A stretch of DNA of 43,216 bases, taken from the NCBI GenBank assembly GCA_019418305.1, contig DYCA01000001.1, positions 115,163-158,378 of the forward strand. Direction: 5' to 3'. This document shows positions 1-8,910 of the stretch, piece by piece. The notes under the pieces were generated by a model, which did no database searches, was not told the origin of the DNA, and saw only the letters and a list, made by a program, of their open reading frames with translations. The translations under genes were made by a program, and so were the position numbers. Position 1 is the stretch's first letter, and every line of letters starts with the position of its first letter. The DNA is from Clostridiales bacterium (GTDB lineage: Bacteria; Bacillota; Clostridia; Oscillospirales; Butyricicoccaceae).

Positions 1-136
1 GTTTGTTGCAACTGCATTCCCGTTGATTACTGCTTCGAAAGTGCAGTTTATGACCGTTTTTCCGCGTTATATTACCTGTTTTTCAGGAGAGGCCAGTCGC
101 CAAAAACAAGCTGCGGACGCCAAATATGGACGCCAA
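1..136. repeat. Left copy of a 136-base direct repeat flanking the urease locus
   Basis: Positions 1-136 align base for base with 16879-17013. By eye there are about nine substitutions and one single-base indel, and 24-72 is identical over 49 bases. In the right copy the repeat starts two bases after a 3' tRNA-Arg fragment, so the start of this window may also lie next to a tRNA or tRNA fragment that is not visible. The end of the repeat contains GGACGCCAAA twice. No ORF in it looks real. It is best read as an element-end or tRNA-downstream sequence present in more than one copy. Confidence 0.85.
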
Positions 137-395
137 ACTCTTATGTAGCGGAGCGGGCGCAAGCCGAACAAGATTTAGCCGGATTTGCTCCTGCTCAGCT
201 TAACAAATTCGAAGAGGACAAACGCAAAAACCAGCTTTTATATCAAACAAAGATGTCTGATAAAAGCTGGTTCTATTCACAGAAATCATGTAAAGGATTC
301 CATATCTGCACGAAATATGCCAATGCAGGCACCCCATCCATTGGAATGCACATCAGCCAGTCAGGAGAGAGTGACGATATAGCCGAATTCTTTGC
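137..395. other. Non-coding stretch with a possible gene remnant
   Basis: No intact gene is visible between the repeat and the end of ureD. One plus-strand frame (about 139-228) reads like real protein (ERAQAEQDLAGFAP...), but it has no start codon and then runs through a terminator hairpin into the antisense of ureD, so at most it is a decayed fragment. The stretch also holds the terminator at 226-272. Confidence 0.4.
226..272 (-). terminator. Rho-independent terminator of the urease operon
   Basis: The arms 229-241 and 260-272 are perfect 13-base reverse complements (AACCAGCTTTTAT / ATAAAAGCTGGTT). On the minus strand the stem is followed by a run of five T. It lies about 125 bases past the ureD stop and is the first terminator downstream of the operon. 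Confidence 0.7.
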
Positions 396-1157
396 CTATT
401 CCTCCATTTGTGCCGCCAGCGTGCAGAACAGCCGGTAGAGTGCGTCGCCATTTGTTGCCAGTGCGCGGACGCACACCCCCTGCACAGTCCGGCTCGCGCC
501 GATGAGTCCGCCCGGCAGTGCGTCTGACCGACGCGCGGCTTCCAGCACGCGCTCCTCCCAGTCTGGACCATAGGCATACAGCAGCCCCTGATGGGTCATA
601 TGCTGCCATTGCCCCAGACCGGTGTGGTCGATTCGCATGGGTTCGAGCCGCGTATGCTCGGCAAAGGCCAATCGGCCGTCTACCGTCACCTGTAGGCGGC
701 TGTCCAAGCGCCGCATCTGGAATTTTTCACCCCGTCCGGCGCGACCGCACGCCACAATTTCCGCGTATGCAAACCGACAGCCCTGCGCCAAAGACACCTG
801 CGTTTGGTTGCGGAGATCACTGCCCGCAAATGGGATGAGCGGCTGCGGCAGAAAACGCACGCGCGCGTTTTCACCCACATGCAGCCGGATGTGCCGCAAA
901 ACATGACCTTCACCGGTGTTGAATACTTTTTCATATCCCTGCGTGTAGACTGCGGCGTTCGAGCCGTCCGCAAAGCAATACTCCGCGTCCAGCGTATCGC
1001 CCGCAAGCAATCCGGCCGACGCCGCCATAACCATGATATCAGCGCGGTCGCCACGTATGAATGGGCGCATTATCTTATAGGGTGCGGTGCAGAACACGTC
1101 TTCCAGACGCGTGCCGTTATTGTGCTTGGCCGTTTTTAGATACAGACGGCTATCCAT
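396..1157 (-). CDS. ureD: Urease accessory protein UreD (UreH family)
   Basis: UreD is the scaffold that binds apo-urease and, with UreF and UreG, delivers nickel to the active site. The 253-residue product has the family pattern: an N-terminal LEDVFCTAPYKIMRPF segment, then AASAGLLAGDTLDAEY, TQGYEKVFNTGEG near residue 73 and FLPQPLIPFAGS near residue 101. Its length is slightly below the usual 260-280. The ATG overlaps the ureG stop by one base (TAATG), which indicates translational coupling. It is the last gene of the operon; many bacteria place ureD either first or last. No damage is visible. Confidence 0.93.
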   Translation of the reverse strand: MDSRLYLKTAKHNNGTRLEDVFCTAPYKIMRPFIRGDRADIMVMAASAGLLAGDTLDAEYCFADGSNAAVYTQGYEKVFNTGEGHVLRHIRLHVGENARVRFLPQPLIPFAGSDLRNQTQVSLAQGCRFAYAEIVACGRAGRGEKFQMRRLDSRLQVTVDGRLAFAEHTRLEPMRIDHTGLGQWQHMTHQGLLYAYGPDWEERVLEAARRSDALPGGLIGASRTVQGVCVRALATNGDALYRLFCTLAAQMEE

Positions 1158-1765
1158 TATCGGTCCTCGAACAGCACGTCGGTCTGAATCCAGCGAACGA
1201 CCTCATCCAGCCCCTCTCCGCTGACCAGATTGGTAAATAGGAATTTGCGCCCCTCGCGCATCCGTTCACTGTCGCGCGCCATCACTTCCAGACTCGCGCC
1301 GACGAGCGGGGCGAGGTCGGTTTTGTTGATGACCAGCAAATCGCTGCGCGTCACGCCCGGACCACCTTTGCGCGGGATCTTTTCCCCCTGCGCCACGTCG
1401 ATGACGTAGATGGACGCGTCGGCCAGATCCGGACTGAAAGTAGCAGACAGGTTATCGCCGCCAGATTCGATGAAGATGATCTGCACATCCGGAAAGCGCT
1501 CGGCCATCTCCTCGACCGCTTCCAGATTCATCGAGCAGTCTTCGCGGATGGCCGTGTGCGGACAGCCGCCGGTCTCCACACCTATGATACGCTCGGGCGG
1601 CAGGCAGGAGTTGCGCGTCAAAAATTCGGCGTCTTCCTTGGTGTAAATATCGTTGGTGATGACGCAGATGCTGTATTGACCGCTCATGCGCCGCGTCAAG
1701 CGCTCGATCAGCGCAGTCTTGCCCGAACCGACCGGACCGCCGATCCCAATTTTGATATAACCCAT
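1157..1765 (-). CDS. ureG: Urease accessory GTPase UreG
   Basis: UreG is a SIMIBI-class GTPase that binds nickel and powers metallocentre assembly with UreD, UreE and UreF. The 202-residue product shows the P-loop GGPVGSGKT at residues 9-17, the metal-binding GGCPH motif near residue 66, ESGGDNL near residue 100 and the guanine-specificity NKTD near residue 147. Length is normal for the family. The start has a good AAGGAG ribosome binding site that includes the ureF stop region, 12 bases upstream. It sits between ureF and ureD. Confidence 0.97.
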   Translation of the reverse strand: MGYIKIGIGGPVGSGKTALIERLTRRMSGQYSICVITNDIYTKEDAEFLTRNSCLPPERIIGVETGGCPHTAIREDCSMNLEAVEEMAERFPDVQIIFIESGGDNLSATFSPDLADASIYVIDVAQGEKIPRKGGPGVTRSDLLVINKTDLAPLVGASLEVMARDSERMREGRKFLFTNLVSGEGLDEVVRWIQTDVLFEDR

Positions 1766-1777
1766 CGTTCTCTCTCC

Positions 1778-2458
1778 TTAGCTCATGTAAAGTCTGCTAT
1801 ACAGGGTTTCGTGCTGCATGGCCAGAATATCGAATGCCGCGCCGCTGACGCCCAAATCCTCCTGTGTGATTGCCAGCGCAGATTGCACCGCTTGCAGCAG
1901 TGCTGGCAGGTGCTCACGCAGCACGCGCTGAGCCTCCAACTGACGCAGCGGCACACATTTGGCCGCGTGCGTGGTCATGGCGCTCAACAGAGAATAGCCA
2001 TAAATGGTCAGCGCTTCCTGTGCGTTCACACCATGTCCGGCGGCAAACAGGCCGACGGCGATCGGATGCTGGCCGGTGCAGTCACCTTGCCGAATATGCG
2101 AGTAATACGCTTCCAGCACCGGCAGCGGCGCAATCTGTGCGGCCGCCTTGAGCAGCCGCATGCATAGCCTGGCGCTGCCTTGCCGCACTTCCATCGGTGC
2201 GCGCATTGCAGTGTACAGCCGGTCGAGCGATACCCACGCTGCTTCGTCCTCCGCATTTTGCATTGCAAGTGCCATCGCACCCAATTCCTGATAAGGCGCC
2301 ACAGCCAGATAATCCGTCAGATACTGCCCCAACGGCTCTGCCGCGTCTATCAGACCGCGCTGCACAAAGGTTTCCAGCCCGTTCGACAGCGTAAACGCGC
2401 CGATGGGGAACAGGCTGTCGCAGATTTGCAGCATATACAGCCGCCGCAGCTCATCCAT
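1778..2458 (-). CDS. ureF: Urease accessory protein UreF
   Basis: UreF bridges UreD and UreG in the apo-urease activation complex. The protein (226 residues from the chosen start) has the typical opening LQICDSLFPIGAFTLSNGLE followed by an all-helical domain. The longer frame opens at 2515 but would overlap the His-rich end of ureE by 65 bases. The ATG at 2458 gives MDELRRLYML, the usual UreF N-terminus, and overlaps the ureE TGA by eight bases. No clear ribosome binding site precedes it, so translation is probably coupled to ureE. Confidence 0.93.
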   Translation of the reverse strand: MDELRRLYMLQICDSLFPIGAFTLSNGLETFVQRGLIDAAEPLGQYLTDYLAVAPYQELGAMALAMQNAEDEAAWVSLDRLYTAMRAPMEVRQGSARLCMRLLKAAAQIAPLPVLEAYYSHIRQGDCTGQHPIAVGLFAAGHGVNAQEALTIYGYSLLSAMTTHAAKCVPLRQLEAQRVLREHLPALLQAVQSALAITQEDLGVSGAAFDILAMQHETLYSRLYMS

Positions 2459-2933
2459 GGGCGTGGCTGTGCGTGTGGTCGTGCGCATGGTGATGTTCAC
2501 CTGCACCGTGTGCACGGCAAGCTACATGTTCAGAAAAGTCCGCGAAAACCTGCTTGGCATCAAACCCCAACCGCTGTAAATACAGCAGCGTCGGCTCGTC
2601 ATAGGGAACGCTGACCGTATGTTCTTCAATCTGGATCGGCAGATGACGGTTGCCCAGCTCAAAGCACAGACGCCCCATTTCCTGCATGGTAGAAACCTGC
2701 GTTTGAATGAGGGGCGCGGGCGCGACCTCTACCACATAGATTTTGCCGTTTTGTTTGGCCAGCACATCGCCCGCGTGCAGCGGCACGCCAACGCAGACGC
2801 CCAGTTCGGTGCCGTCCGCTGCCGTCTTGGCGATGCGCTTTTTTTCGGTTTCAAACCACGCAAACTCTACGGGTACGACCTCGCCCGCCGGGTGTTGCGC
2901 GTTCACATTTCCCAGTATTTTATCTGCAATCAC
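2451..2933 (-). CDS. ureE: Urease nickel metallochaperone UreE
   Basis: UreE binds Ni(II) and passes it to the UreG/UreF/UreD complex. The 160-residue product has the N-terminal peptide-binding domain, then a metal-binding domain containing LCFELGNRHLPIQIEE near residue 88, and it ends in a histidine-rich tail (HHHAHDHTHSHAHG) suited to nickel storage. It starts with GTG at 2933, set by an AAGGAGGGC site eight bases upstream. It lies 15 bases after ureC and overlaps ureF. Confidence 0.96.
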   Translation of the reverse strand: MIADKILGNVNAQHPAGEVVPVEFAWFETEKKRIAKTAADGTELGVCVGVPLHAGDVLAKQNGKIYVVEVAPAPLIQTQVSTMQEMGRLCFELGNRHLPIQIEEHTVSVPYDEPTLLYLQRLGFDAKQVFADFSEHVACRAHGAGEHHHAHDHTHSHAHG

Positions 2934-2948
2934 CGGTTTATGCCCTCC

Positions 2949-4661
2949 TTAGAATAGAAAATATCGCTGTGCCAGTGCCAGCTCGGAAAACGGCTCACAG
3001 GTGATTGGCTCACCGTCCACCGTCACCGTATAGGTTTCCGGATCGACCCGCACATCCGCGATGACATCGTTGTGCCGCATATCGCGCTTGCCGATATCGC
3101 GGCAGTGCGACACCGGGAGCACCGTGCGGCTGAGGCCGAGCTGTCCGGCAATGTCGTGCTCATAGGCATAGCGCGACACAAAGGTGACGCAGGATGCCGA
3201 CAGCGCCTTGCCATGCGCGCCGAACATGTCGGTATAAACCACAGGTTCGGGCGTCGGGATGGAGGCGTTGGCGTCGCCCATGCGGGAGGCCGCGATCGCG
3301 CCCGACTTGAGCACCATCTCGGGCTTCGCGCCAAACATCGCGGGCTGCCAGAGTACGAGGTCGGCCAGCTTACCCACCTCGACCGAGCCGACATAGTCCG
3401 AAATGCCGTGTGTAATGGCGGGGTTAATGGTATATTTGGAAATATAGCGCTTGACACGTGCGTTGTCGCTGCGTTCACTGTCGCCCGCGAGCGGGCCGCG
3501 CTGCTTTTTCAGCTTGTCCGCCGCCTGCCAAGTGCGTATGATAACCTCGCCCACACGCCCCATCGCCTGCGAATCGCTCGACATCATCGAAAAGATACCC
3601 ATGTCGTGCAACACGTCCTCGGCCGCGATGGTTTCCGGTCGGATGCGGCTGTCCGCGAAAGCCACATCCTCGGGATTGTCCTTATCAAGGTGGTGGCACA
3701 CCATCAGCATATCCAAATGCTCGTCGATAGTGTTACGGGTGTAAGGCATGGTTGGGTTAGTGGACGAAGGCAGCACATAGTCGAACGCCGACGCACGGAT
3801 GATATCCGGCGCGTGTCCGCCGCCTGCGCCCTCGGTGTGGTAGGTGTGGATGGCGCGCCCGCGGAACGCGGCAATCGTGTCCTCCACGCAGCCGGTCTCG
3901 TTGAGCGTGTCCGTGTGGATAGACACCTGAACATCGTACTTTTCCGCCACCGACAGGCAACAGTCGATCGCGGCAGGTGTGCTGCCCCAGTCCTCGTGGA
4001 GTTTCAGTCCTGCGGCACCCGCTTGAATCTGTTCGGCAAGCGGTGCCTCGGACGAGCAGTTTCCCTTGCCGAGAAAGGCCACGTTGATGGGCAAATCCTC
4101 TGCGCTTTGCAGCATGCGTGCCAGATGGAACGCACCCGGCGTGCAGGTCGTAGCGTTGGTGCCGTCGGCCGGGCCAGTGCCGCCGCCGATCATGGTGGTC
4201 ACGCCCGAATACAGCGCTGTGCGCACCTGCGTTGGAGAAATAAAATGGATATGGCTGTCGATCCCGCCCGCGGTGAGGATCAGCCCTTCGCCCGCAATAG
4301 CTTCGGTCGAAGCGCCGATGACCATGCCGGGCGTCACACCGTCCATGATGTGCGGATTGCCCGCCTTGCCGATGCCCGCAATTTTGCCGTCCCGAATGCC
4401 GACATCCGCTTTATAAATGCCTGTGCAGTCCACGATGAGCGCGTTGGTAATGACGGTATCCAGACAATCTGCGTCTGTGTGGGTGCAGGACTGTCCCATG
4501 CCGTCGCGCAGACTCTTGCCGCCGCCGAATTTGGCTTCATCCCCGTAAATGGTCAGGTCTTTTTCCACCTCGATGATGAGCGAGGTATCCGCCAGCCGCA
4601 CGCGGTCGCCCGTCGTGGGACCATACATCAGCGCATAGTCTCTTCTGGATAGTTCTATCAT
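2949..4661 (-). CDS. ureC: Urease catalytic subunit alpha
   Basis: This subunit hydrolyses urea to ammonia and carbamate at a di-nickel centre. From the chosen start it has 570 residues, the normal length. All active-site residues are visible: His137 and His139 (HIH), the carbamylated lysine Lys220 in GLKLHEDWG, His249, His275, the flap histidine His323 in MVCHHLD, and Asp363 in SSDSQAMGR. The frame is open upstream to 4754, but the ATG at 4661 ([10 protein letters not shown]) matches the family and overlaps the ureAB stop as ATGA. The enzyme is predicted to be fully active. Confidence 0.98.
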   Translation of the reverse strand: MIELSRRDYALMYGPTTGDRVRLADTSLIIEVEKDLTIYGDEAKFGGGKSLRDGMGQSCTHTDADCLDTVITNALIVDCTGIYKADVGIRDGKIAGIGKAGNPHIMDGVTPGMVIGASTEAIAGEGLILTAGGIDSHIHFISPTQVRTALYSGVTTMIGGGTGPADGTNATTCTPGAFHLARMLQSAEDLPINVAFLGKGNCSSEAPLAEQIQAGAAGLKLHEDWGSTPAAIDCCLSVAEKYDVQVSIHTDTLNETGCVEDTIAAFRGRAIHTYHTEGAGGGHAPDIIRASAFDYVLPSSTNPTMPYTRNTIDEHLDMLMVCHHLDKDNPEDVAFADSRIRPETIAAEDVLHDMGIFSMMSSDSQAMGRVGEVIIRTWQAADKLKKQRGPLAGDSERSDNARVKRYISKYTINPAITHGISDYVGSVEVGKLADLVLWQPAMFGAKPEMVLKSGAIAASRMGDANASIPTPEPVVYTDMFGAHGKALSASCVTFVSRYAYEHDIAGQLGLSRTVLPVSHCRDIGKRDMRHNDVIADVRVDPETYTVTVDGEPITCEPFSELALAQRYFLF

Positions 4662-5353
4662 TTGCCGTCGTCCTCCATCCCCAAAAATCCTAGCGTCTTT
4701 GCCTTGGCAAATGCCGCTTTGCGCACTGCCGGGTCGTCCATCGGGCCGCTGCACAGCCCGTTCAGGCCGTAGCCCTCGCGCGTGCCGCCGATGGCCGTCA
4801 GGCGGACGGTTTTCGTCTCGCCCGGTTCAAAACGCACCGCTGTACCCGAGGGAATGTCCAAACGCATGCCCCATGCCCCACGGCGGTCAAACCGCAGACG
4901 GGCATTGACCTCAAAAAAGTGGATGTGCGAACCCACCTGAATCGGGCGATCCGCCGTGCTGACCACGGTCACTTCGACGGTTTTCCGTCCCTCGTTGAGG
5001 CGGATAACCCCGTCCGCGCACAGTACCTCGCCCGGCACCAACCGCCCGGTGGTCGGGATAGGCTCGTGTACGGTCACCAGCTTGGTGCCGTCGGTGAAGG
5101 TCGCTTCCACCTGTATTTCATGTATCATCTCGGCCACGCCGTCCAGGACATCCTCTTCGGTCAAGATTTTTCGGCCGGCCTGCATCAGCTCTGCCACGGT
5201 ACGTCCATCCCGCGCCATCTCAGCAATCTCGCTCGAAATGAGCGCGACCGCTTCCGGATAGTTCAGCCGCAGGCCGCGCGCGCGGCGTTCCTTGGCCACG
5301 CTGCCTGCCAGATGGAGCAGCAGCTTGTCGGTTTCTCTTGGCGTTAAACGCAT
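4658..5353 (-). CDS. ureAB: Fused urease gamma-beta subunit
   Basis: One 231-residue protein joins urease gamma (UreA, residues 1 to about 100: [20 protein letters not shown], then the [10 protein letters not shown] and EEDVLDGV motifs) and urease beta (UreB, from about 105: [48 protein letters not shown]). These form the structural shell around UreC. There is no stop or frameshift between the halves. This two-domain layout is best known from Helicobacter UreA; many Gram-positive ureases have separate ureA and ureB genes. An AGGAGG-type site precedes the ATG, and its stop overlaps the ureC start. Confidence 0.95.
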   Translation of the reverse strand: MRLTPRETDKLLLHLAGSVAKERRARGLRLNYPEAVALISSEIAEMARDGRTVAELMQAGRKILTEEDVLDGVAEMIHEIQVEATFTDGTKLVTVHEPIPTTGRLVPGEVLCADGVIRLNEGRKTVEVTVVSTADRPIQVGSHIHFFEVNARLRFDRRGAWGMRLDIPSGTAVRFEPGETKTVRLTAIGGTREGYGLNGLCSGPMDDPAVRKAAFAKAKTLGFLGMEDDGK

Positions 5354-5365
5354 ACGCTTCCTCCT

Positions 5366-6301
5366 TTACGCCGTCGGGCGTGCAGCGGATGCCCGGAGTA
5401 CGGTTCCCACCGAGATCGCCAGCCCAAACACCAGTGCACAGCCGATCAGACCGGCCGCGCTGGAGGAAAGTGCACCTTCGACCGCATGCAGCGCATAATC
5501 GGGCAGCAGGGTCGTGGTATCCTGAATGCGGCCCAGCAGCGTGTGTGCCGCCGAGGTGTTGCCGTAGCCGCCCGCGCCCGCGACACGCAGTAGCGACCAT
5601 TCCAGTCCGTCCGGATGGGCGGATGCAAACAGAGACAGCAGGCCACCCGTCACCGCCGCAAGGCCCAGCGTGCCACCGAGTGCATAGCGCGAACTCCGGG
5701 AGAACGCCTTGTCATATGCAGCCAGCAGACCCGCCGTAATCAGTCCCTCGCCGATACCGATTGCCACATGAATGCCCAGCATGTTGCTTGCAAACGCCTG
5801 CATATCCAGTCCGGCGCCGCCGGACAGTGCGGTTTCCAACACCACAGCCAACGCGCCAAGCACCATGCTTACCGCACCACCAAGCGCGGCAGTCGGCAGC
5901 CGCCGCGCACCATGCATCCAGCGTTGCAGCAGCGGATAGATCACCAAACACGGCAGCACGCCCATGTTGAACAGATTGCAGCCGAGCGCAAGCAGGCCAC
6001 CGTCCCCAAACAGCAGACACTGCACGGTCAAAATCACACTCATCACCAGATAGGCCGGTACCGGGCCGAGCACGGCCGCCAACAGAAAGCCGCCGCCGAT
6101 GTGCCCAGAAGCGCCCGTGCCCGCGATAGAAAAGTTCATCATCTGTGCAGCAAACACCGCTGCACCTGCCGCGCCCATCAGCAGCGGACGCGGGGCTTTG
6201 CCGTGGTGCAATGCCACGGCGGATGCTGCCGTGGCGCCGCCCGATCCGACGCCAAACGCGCCGCCAACCGCAGCAGAAATCAATGTACTTGCAATATGCA
6301 T
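5366..6301 (-). CDS. cbiM: CbiM/NikM-type nickel (cobalt) transport component
   Basis: An integral membrane substrate-binding component of an energy-coupling-factor metal transporter; here nickel is the likely substrate because it lies directly upstream of urease. From ATG 6301 (AAGGAGG site) it has 311 residues and begins MHI, the N-terminal Met-His metal ligands of the family. His67 in GASGHIGGG matches the conserved third ligand, and GDGGLLALGCNLFNMG is the CbiM signature. About seven hydrophobic segments are visible, and the C-terminal part extends beyond the core, as in CbiM-NikN fusions. No CbiQ or CbiO partner is in this window, so the energising module must be encoded elsewhere. Confidence 0.9.
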   Translation of the reverse strand: MHIASTLISAAVGGAFGVGSGGATAASAVALHHGKAPRPLLMGAAGAAVFAAQMMNFSIAGTGASGHIGGGFLLAAVLGPVPAYLVMSVILTVQCLLFGDGGLLALGCNLFNMGVLPCLVIYPLLQRWMHGARRLPTAALGGAVSMVLGALAVVLETALSGGAGLDMQAFASNMLGIHVAIGIGEGLITAGLLAAYDKAFSRSSRYALGGTLGLAAVTGGLLSLFASAHPDGLEWSLLRVAGAGGYGNTSAAHTLLGRIQDTTTLLPDYALHAVEGALSSSAAGLIGCALVFGLAISVGTVLRASAARPTA

Positions 6302-6314
6302 ACTATGTACCTCC

Positions 6315-7418
6315 TTATTGTTCACAGCGCGGAAAATACAAAAACACCTCCGCACCTTCGTTTACCTTGCCTTGCATACGGATGCGCCCGCCATGTCGCC
6401 GCATGATGCGATCGGCCATGGCCAGCCCAACGCCCGTACCCTCAAACTCGCTTTGCACATGTAGCCGCTGGAAAATGCGAAACAGCCTCCCTGCGTAAGC
6501 CATATCGAAGCCCACACCGTTGTCACGCACGGAAATGACGGTAAAACCGTCCTCTTCCGCTGCGTGTACCTCGATGACAGCCTGTTCGCGCGTGCGCGTG
6601 AATTTGAACGCGTTACTGAGGATGTTTTTCAGCATCATACGGATGAGTACCGCGTCTCCCCGCACGGGCGGGAGCGCGCCGCAGCGCAGCGCAACGCTCC
6701 GGTCAGGCTCAGCCAGCTGCTGCTCCTGAAAGCACGTGCGCAGCATGGCTTCCAGATCGAGTCTCTCAAACGACGGCTTGATGTTACACATCCGCGAGAA
6801 TTCGAGCAACCGGTTGATCATGACGGTCAGTTCTCCAGCCTTGTCATCCAGCATGGTCACAATGTGCGCCGCCTCGCCGTCAAGAGTGCCTCCCAGTTCC
6901 TCCCGCAGCGCGGAAAGCAGCATCCGTATCACGCCGAGCGGACTTTTCAGATCGTGCGAGACTGCTGAGCAGAAGCGGTCGAGTTCCTCATAGGACTCGG
7001 CCAGCGCCCGCGTCTGCCGCGCGATACGCAGATGCGCCGAAATGCGCGCAAGATACTCTGCGCGCACAAACGGCTTTGAAACATAATCGCAGCACCCGGC
7101 CTCAAAGCCGGCGGTAATCGCCGCAGGATGGTTGTCGGCGGTTACAAAAATCACGGGAATATCCTTGGTGCGTTCCTGCTGCTTGATGCGGCGGCACAGC
7201 TCCAGCCCATCCATACCCTCCATATGCACATCAAGCACGATAAGGTCGGGCGCATGCCGCTCCAGAAAGGCAAGCGCCGCCTTTCCGCTCGCTGCGGCGT
7301 GCACCCGATAGCCTTGCTGGCGCAGGATAGCGCCCGCAAACGCAAGGTGATCAGGCAGGTCGTCGACAATCAGGATGCTCGCGCCCGCCTCGATTGCCTC
7401 CAATACGCCGCCGCTCAT
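6315..7418 (-). CDS. Receiver-histidine kinase fusion protein, urea locus
   Basis: A soluble 367-residue signalling protein. Residues about 13-130 are a receiver domain (ILIVDD, phospho-acceptor Asp63 in LIVLDVHMEG, KP at 115-116). A histidine kinase follows, with His155 in VSHDLKSPLG, an N box (LKNILSNAFKFT), DNGVGF and GTGVGLA ATP-binding motifs. There is no membrane segment, so it must be activated by phosphorylation or a cytosolic partner. It overlaps urtE by four bases (ATGA) and is 13 bases from cbiM, so it is embedded in the transporter-urease operon. Its output regulator is not obvious; the AraC-type regulator at 13176-13940 is one possibility. Confidence 0.9.
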   Translation of the reverse strand: MSGGVLEAIEAGASILIVDDLPDHLAFAGAILRQQGYRVHAAASGKAALAFLERHAPDLIVLDVHMEGMDGLELCRRIKQQERTKDIPVIFVTADNHPAAITAGFEAGCCDYVSKPFVRAEYLARISAHLRIARQTRALAESYEELDRFCSAVSHDLKSPLGVIRMLLSALREELGGTLDGEAAHIVTMLDDKAGELTVMINRLLEFSRMCNIKPSFERLDLEAMLRTCFQEQQLAEPDRSVALRCGALPPVRGDAVLIRMMLKNILSNAFKFTRTREQAVIEVHAAEEDGFTVISVRDNGVGFDMAYAGRLFRIFQRLHVQSEFEGTGVGLAMADRIMRRHGGRIRMQGKVNEGAEVFLYFPRCEQ

Positions 7419-8107
7419 GCCGTCATCAGGTGCTGCACATGCGCCGCGTCCGCTTCTGCGGTCAGGCTGTCATAAATCAGCTCGCCCTTTTCCATCACAT
7501 GCAGGCGACTGGTGTTTTGCAGCACAAAGTCCAGATACTGTTCGACCAACAAAACGGTCAGTCCAAGCTCCTTGTTGACCCGGCGGATTGCGGTTCCGAT
7601 GTCCTCAATGATCGAAGGCTGAATGCCTTCGGTCGGCTCGTCGAGAATCAGAATCTTGGGCTCTGCGACCAGCGCGCGGGCAATCGCCAGCTGCTGCTGC
7701 TGCCCACCGGACAAATCGCCGCCGCGCCGTGCGGCGAACTTCGGCAGGATGGGAAACAACTCATAAATATAATCCGGCACCTTGCCGCGCTTTTTGCGCG
7801 CATACATGGCAAGCTCCAGATTCTCCTGCACGGTCATCTGCGGGAAGATATCGCGTCCCTGCGGCACATAGCCGACACCTGCTGCCGCACGCTCATAGGT
7901 CGGCCGGTTGATCAGCTCATCCCCGTCCAGCTGGATGGAGCCGCAGGGCGTGCGCACCAGACCCATAATGCTTTTGAGCGTGGTCGATTTGCCCACGCCA
8001 TTGCGCCCGATCAAGCCGACGATTTCGCCGCGCGGTACCTCGAGCGACAGCCCGTGCAACACACGGCTTTCGCCGTAATAGCTATCCATGCCTGTGATTT
8101 TCAGCAT
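7415..8107 (-). CDS. urtE: Urea ABC transporter ATP-binding protein UrtE
   Basis: One of two ATPases that power urea uptake through UrtBC. The 230-residue product has Walker A GRNGVGKST near residue 35, the ABC signature LSGGQQQQLAIAR and Walker B ILILDEPTEG. The frame is open to an ATG at 8126-8128 that overlaps the urtD stop, but the ATG at 8107 has an AGGAGG site at the right distance and gives the usual MLKI N-terminus. It overlaps the following kinase gene. Confidence 0.94.
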   Translation of the reverse strand: MLKITGMDSYYGESRVLHGLSLEVPRGEIVGLIGRNGVGKSTTLKSIMGLVRTPCGSIQLDGDELINRPTYERAAAGVGYVPQGRDIFPQMTVQENLELAMYARKKRGKVPDYIYELFPILPKFAARRGGDLSGGQQQQLAIARALVAEPKILILDEPTEGIQPSIIEDIGTAIRRVNKELGLTVLLVEQYLDFVLQNTSRLHVMEKGELIYDSLTAEADAAHVQHLMTA

Positions 8108-8127
8108 CACCCGTTCCTCCCTTTGCA

Positions 8128-8904
8128 TTACGACGCGGCGCTGCCGCGTCCCAGATAAACTGCCTGTACCGTAGGGTCGGCCAAAACCGCGTCCACCGTG
8201 CCCTCAGTCAGCACCTTACCCTCGTGCAGCACGGTCACAACGTCTGCCGTCTGCCGCACGAAGTCCATATCGTGTTCAATGACAATCACCGTGCACTCAT
8301 TTTTGATTTCGCGCAGGATTTCGCCGGTGCGCATGGTTTCGGGCTTGCCCATACCGGCTGCCGGTTCATCCAGCATGATGATCTCCGGTTTCTGCACCAG
8401 CTGCATAGCGATCTCCAGCCACTGCTTTTCGCCGTGCGCCAGCGCCCCGGCACGCTCTTGCGTGCGGTCGCGCAGGCCAACGCGCGCCAGCACCGCATCA
8501 ATCTGTTCCAGTTCCTCCTTGGAGGGCTTGCCGAAAATCGAATCCCAAATGCCCTTGTGTCCTTTGAGCGACAGCAGCATGTTGTCCCACACAGTCAGTC
8601 CCGCAAACACACTGGGCACCTGAAATTTGCGCCCGATGCCCTCGCGTACAATGCGGTATTCCGGCATACCGGTCAGGCGGACGTCGCCGCGCGCCGCTGG
8701 ATGAAAGATCACCGTACCGGAGGTCGGCCGCGTCTTACCGCAGATGATGTCCAGCAGCGTCGTCTTACCCGCGCCGTTCGGCCCGATGAAAAAATGAATC
8801 GAATGCCGCTTGACGGCTGCGCTGACCTCGGTCAGCGCATAAAAGCCGTCAAAGCAGACCGAAATGCCCCTGATATCAAGTACGACTCCTTTTTCCTGCA
8901 CCAT
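8128..8904 (-). CDS. urtD: Urea ABC transporter ATP-binding protein UrtD
   Basis: The second ATPase of the urea transporter, 258 residues. It shows Walker A GPNGAGKTT near residue 41, the UrtD-type signature LAHGEKQWLEIAMQL (LAHGE in place of LSGGQ) and Walker B IIMLDEPAAGM followed by IEHDMDFV. The ATG lies seven bases after the urtC stop region with a GGGAG site upstream. Its neighbours identify the substrate as urea rather than branched-chain amino acids, the closest relatives of this family. Confidence 0.94.
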   Translation of the reverse strand: MVQEKGVVLDIRGISVCFDGFYALTEVSAAVKRHSIHFFIGPNGAGKTTLLDIICGKTRPTSGTVIFHPAARGDVRLTGMPEYRIVREGIGRKFQVPSVFAGLTVWDNMLLSLKGHKGIWDSIFGKPSKEELEQIDAVLARVGLRDRTQERAGALAHGEKQWLEIAMQLVQKPEIIMLDEPAAGMGKPETMRTGEILREIKNECTVIVIEHDMDFVRQTADVVTVLHEGKVLTEGTVDAVLADPTVQAVYLGRGSAAS

Positions 8905-8910
8905 TCTGCA

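Noticed and set aside
137..438. Plus-strand frame through the left intergenic region
   Set aside because: It has no start and runs through a terminator and antisense of ureD; only its first 30 codons look protein-like.
3072..4652. 526-codon open frame on the plus strand across ureC
   Set aside because: It is the antisense shadow of ureC. It has no ribosome binding site or family pattern, and ureC is certain.
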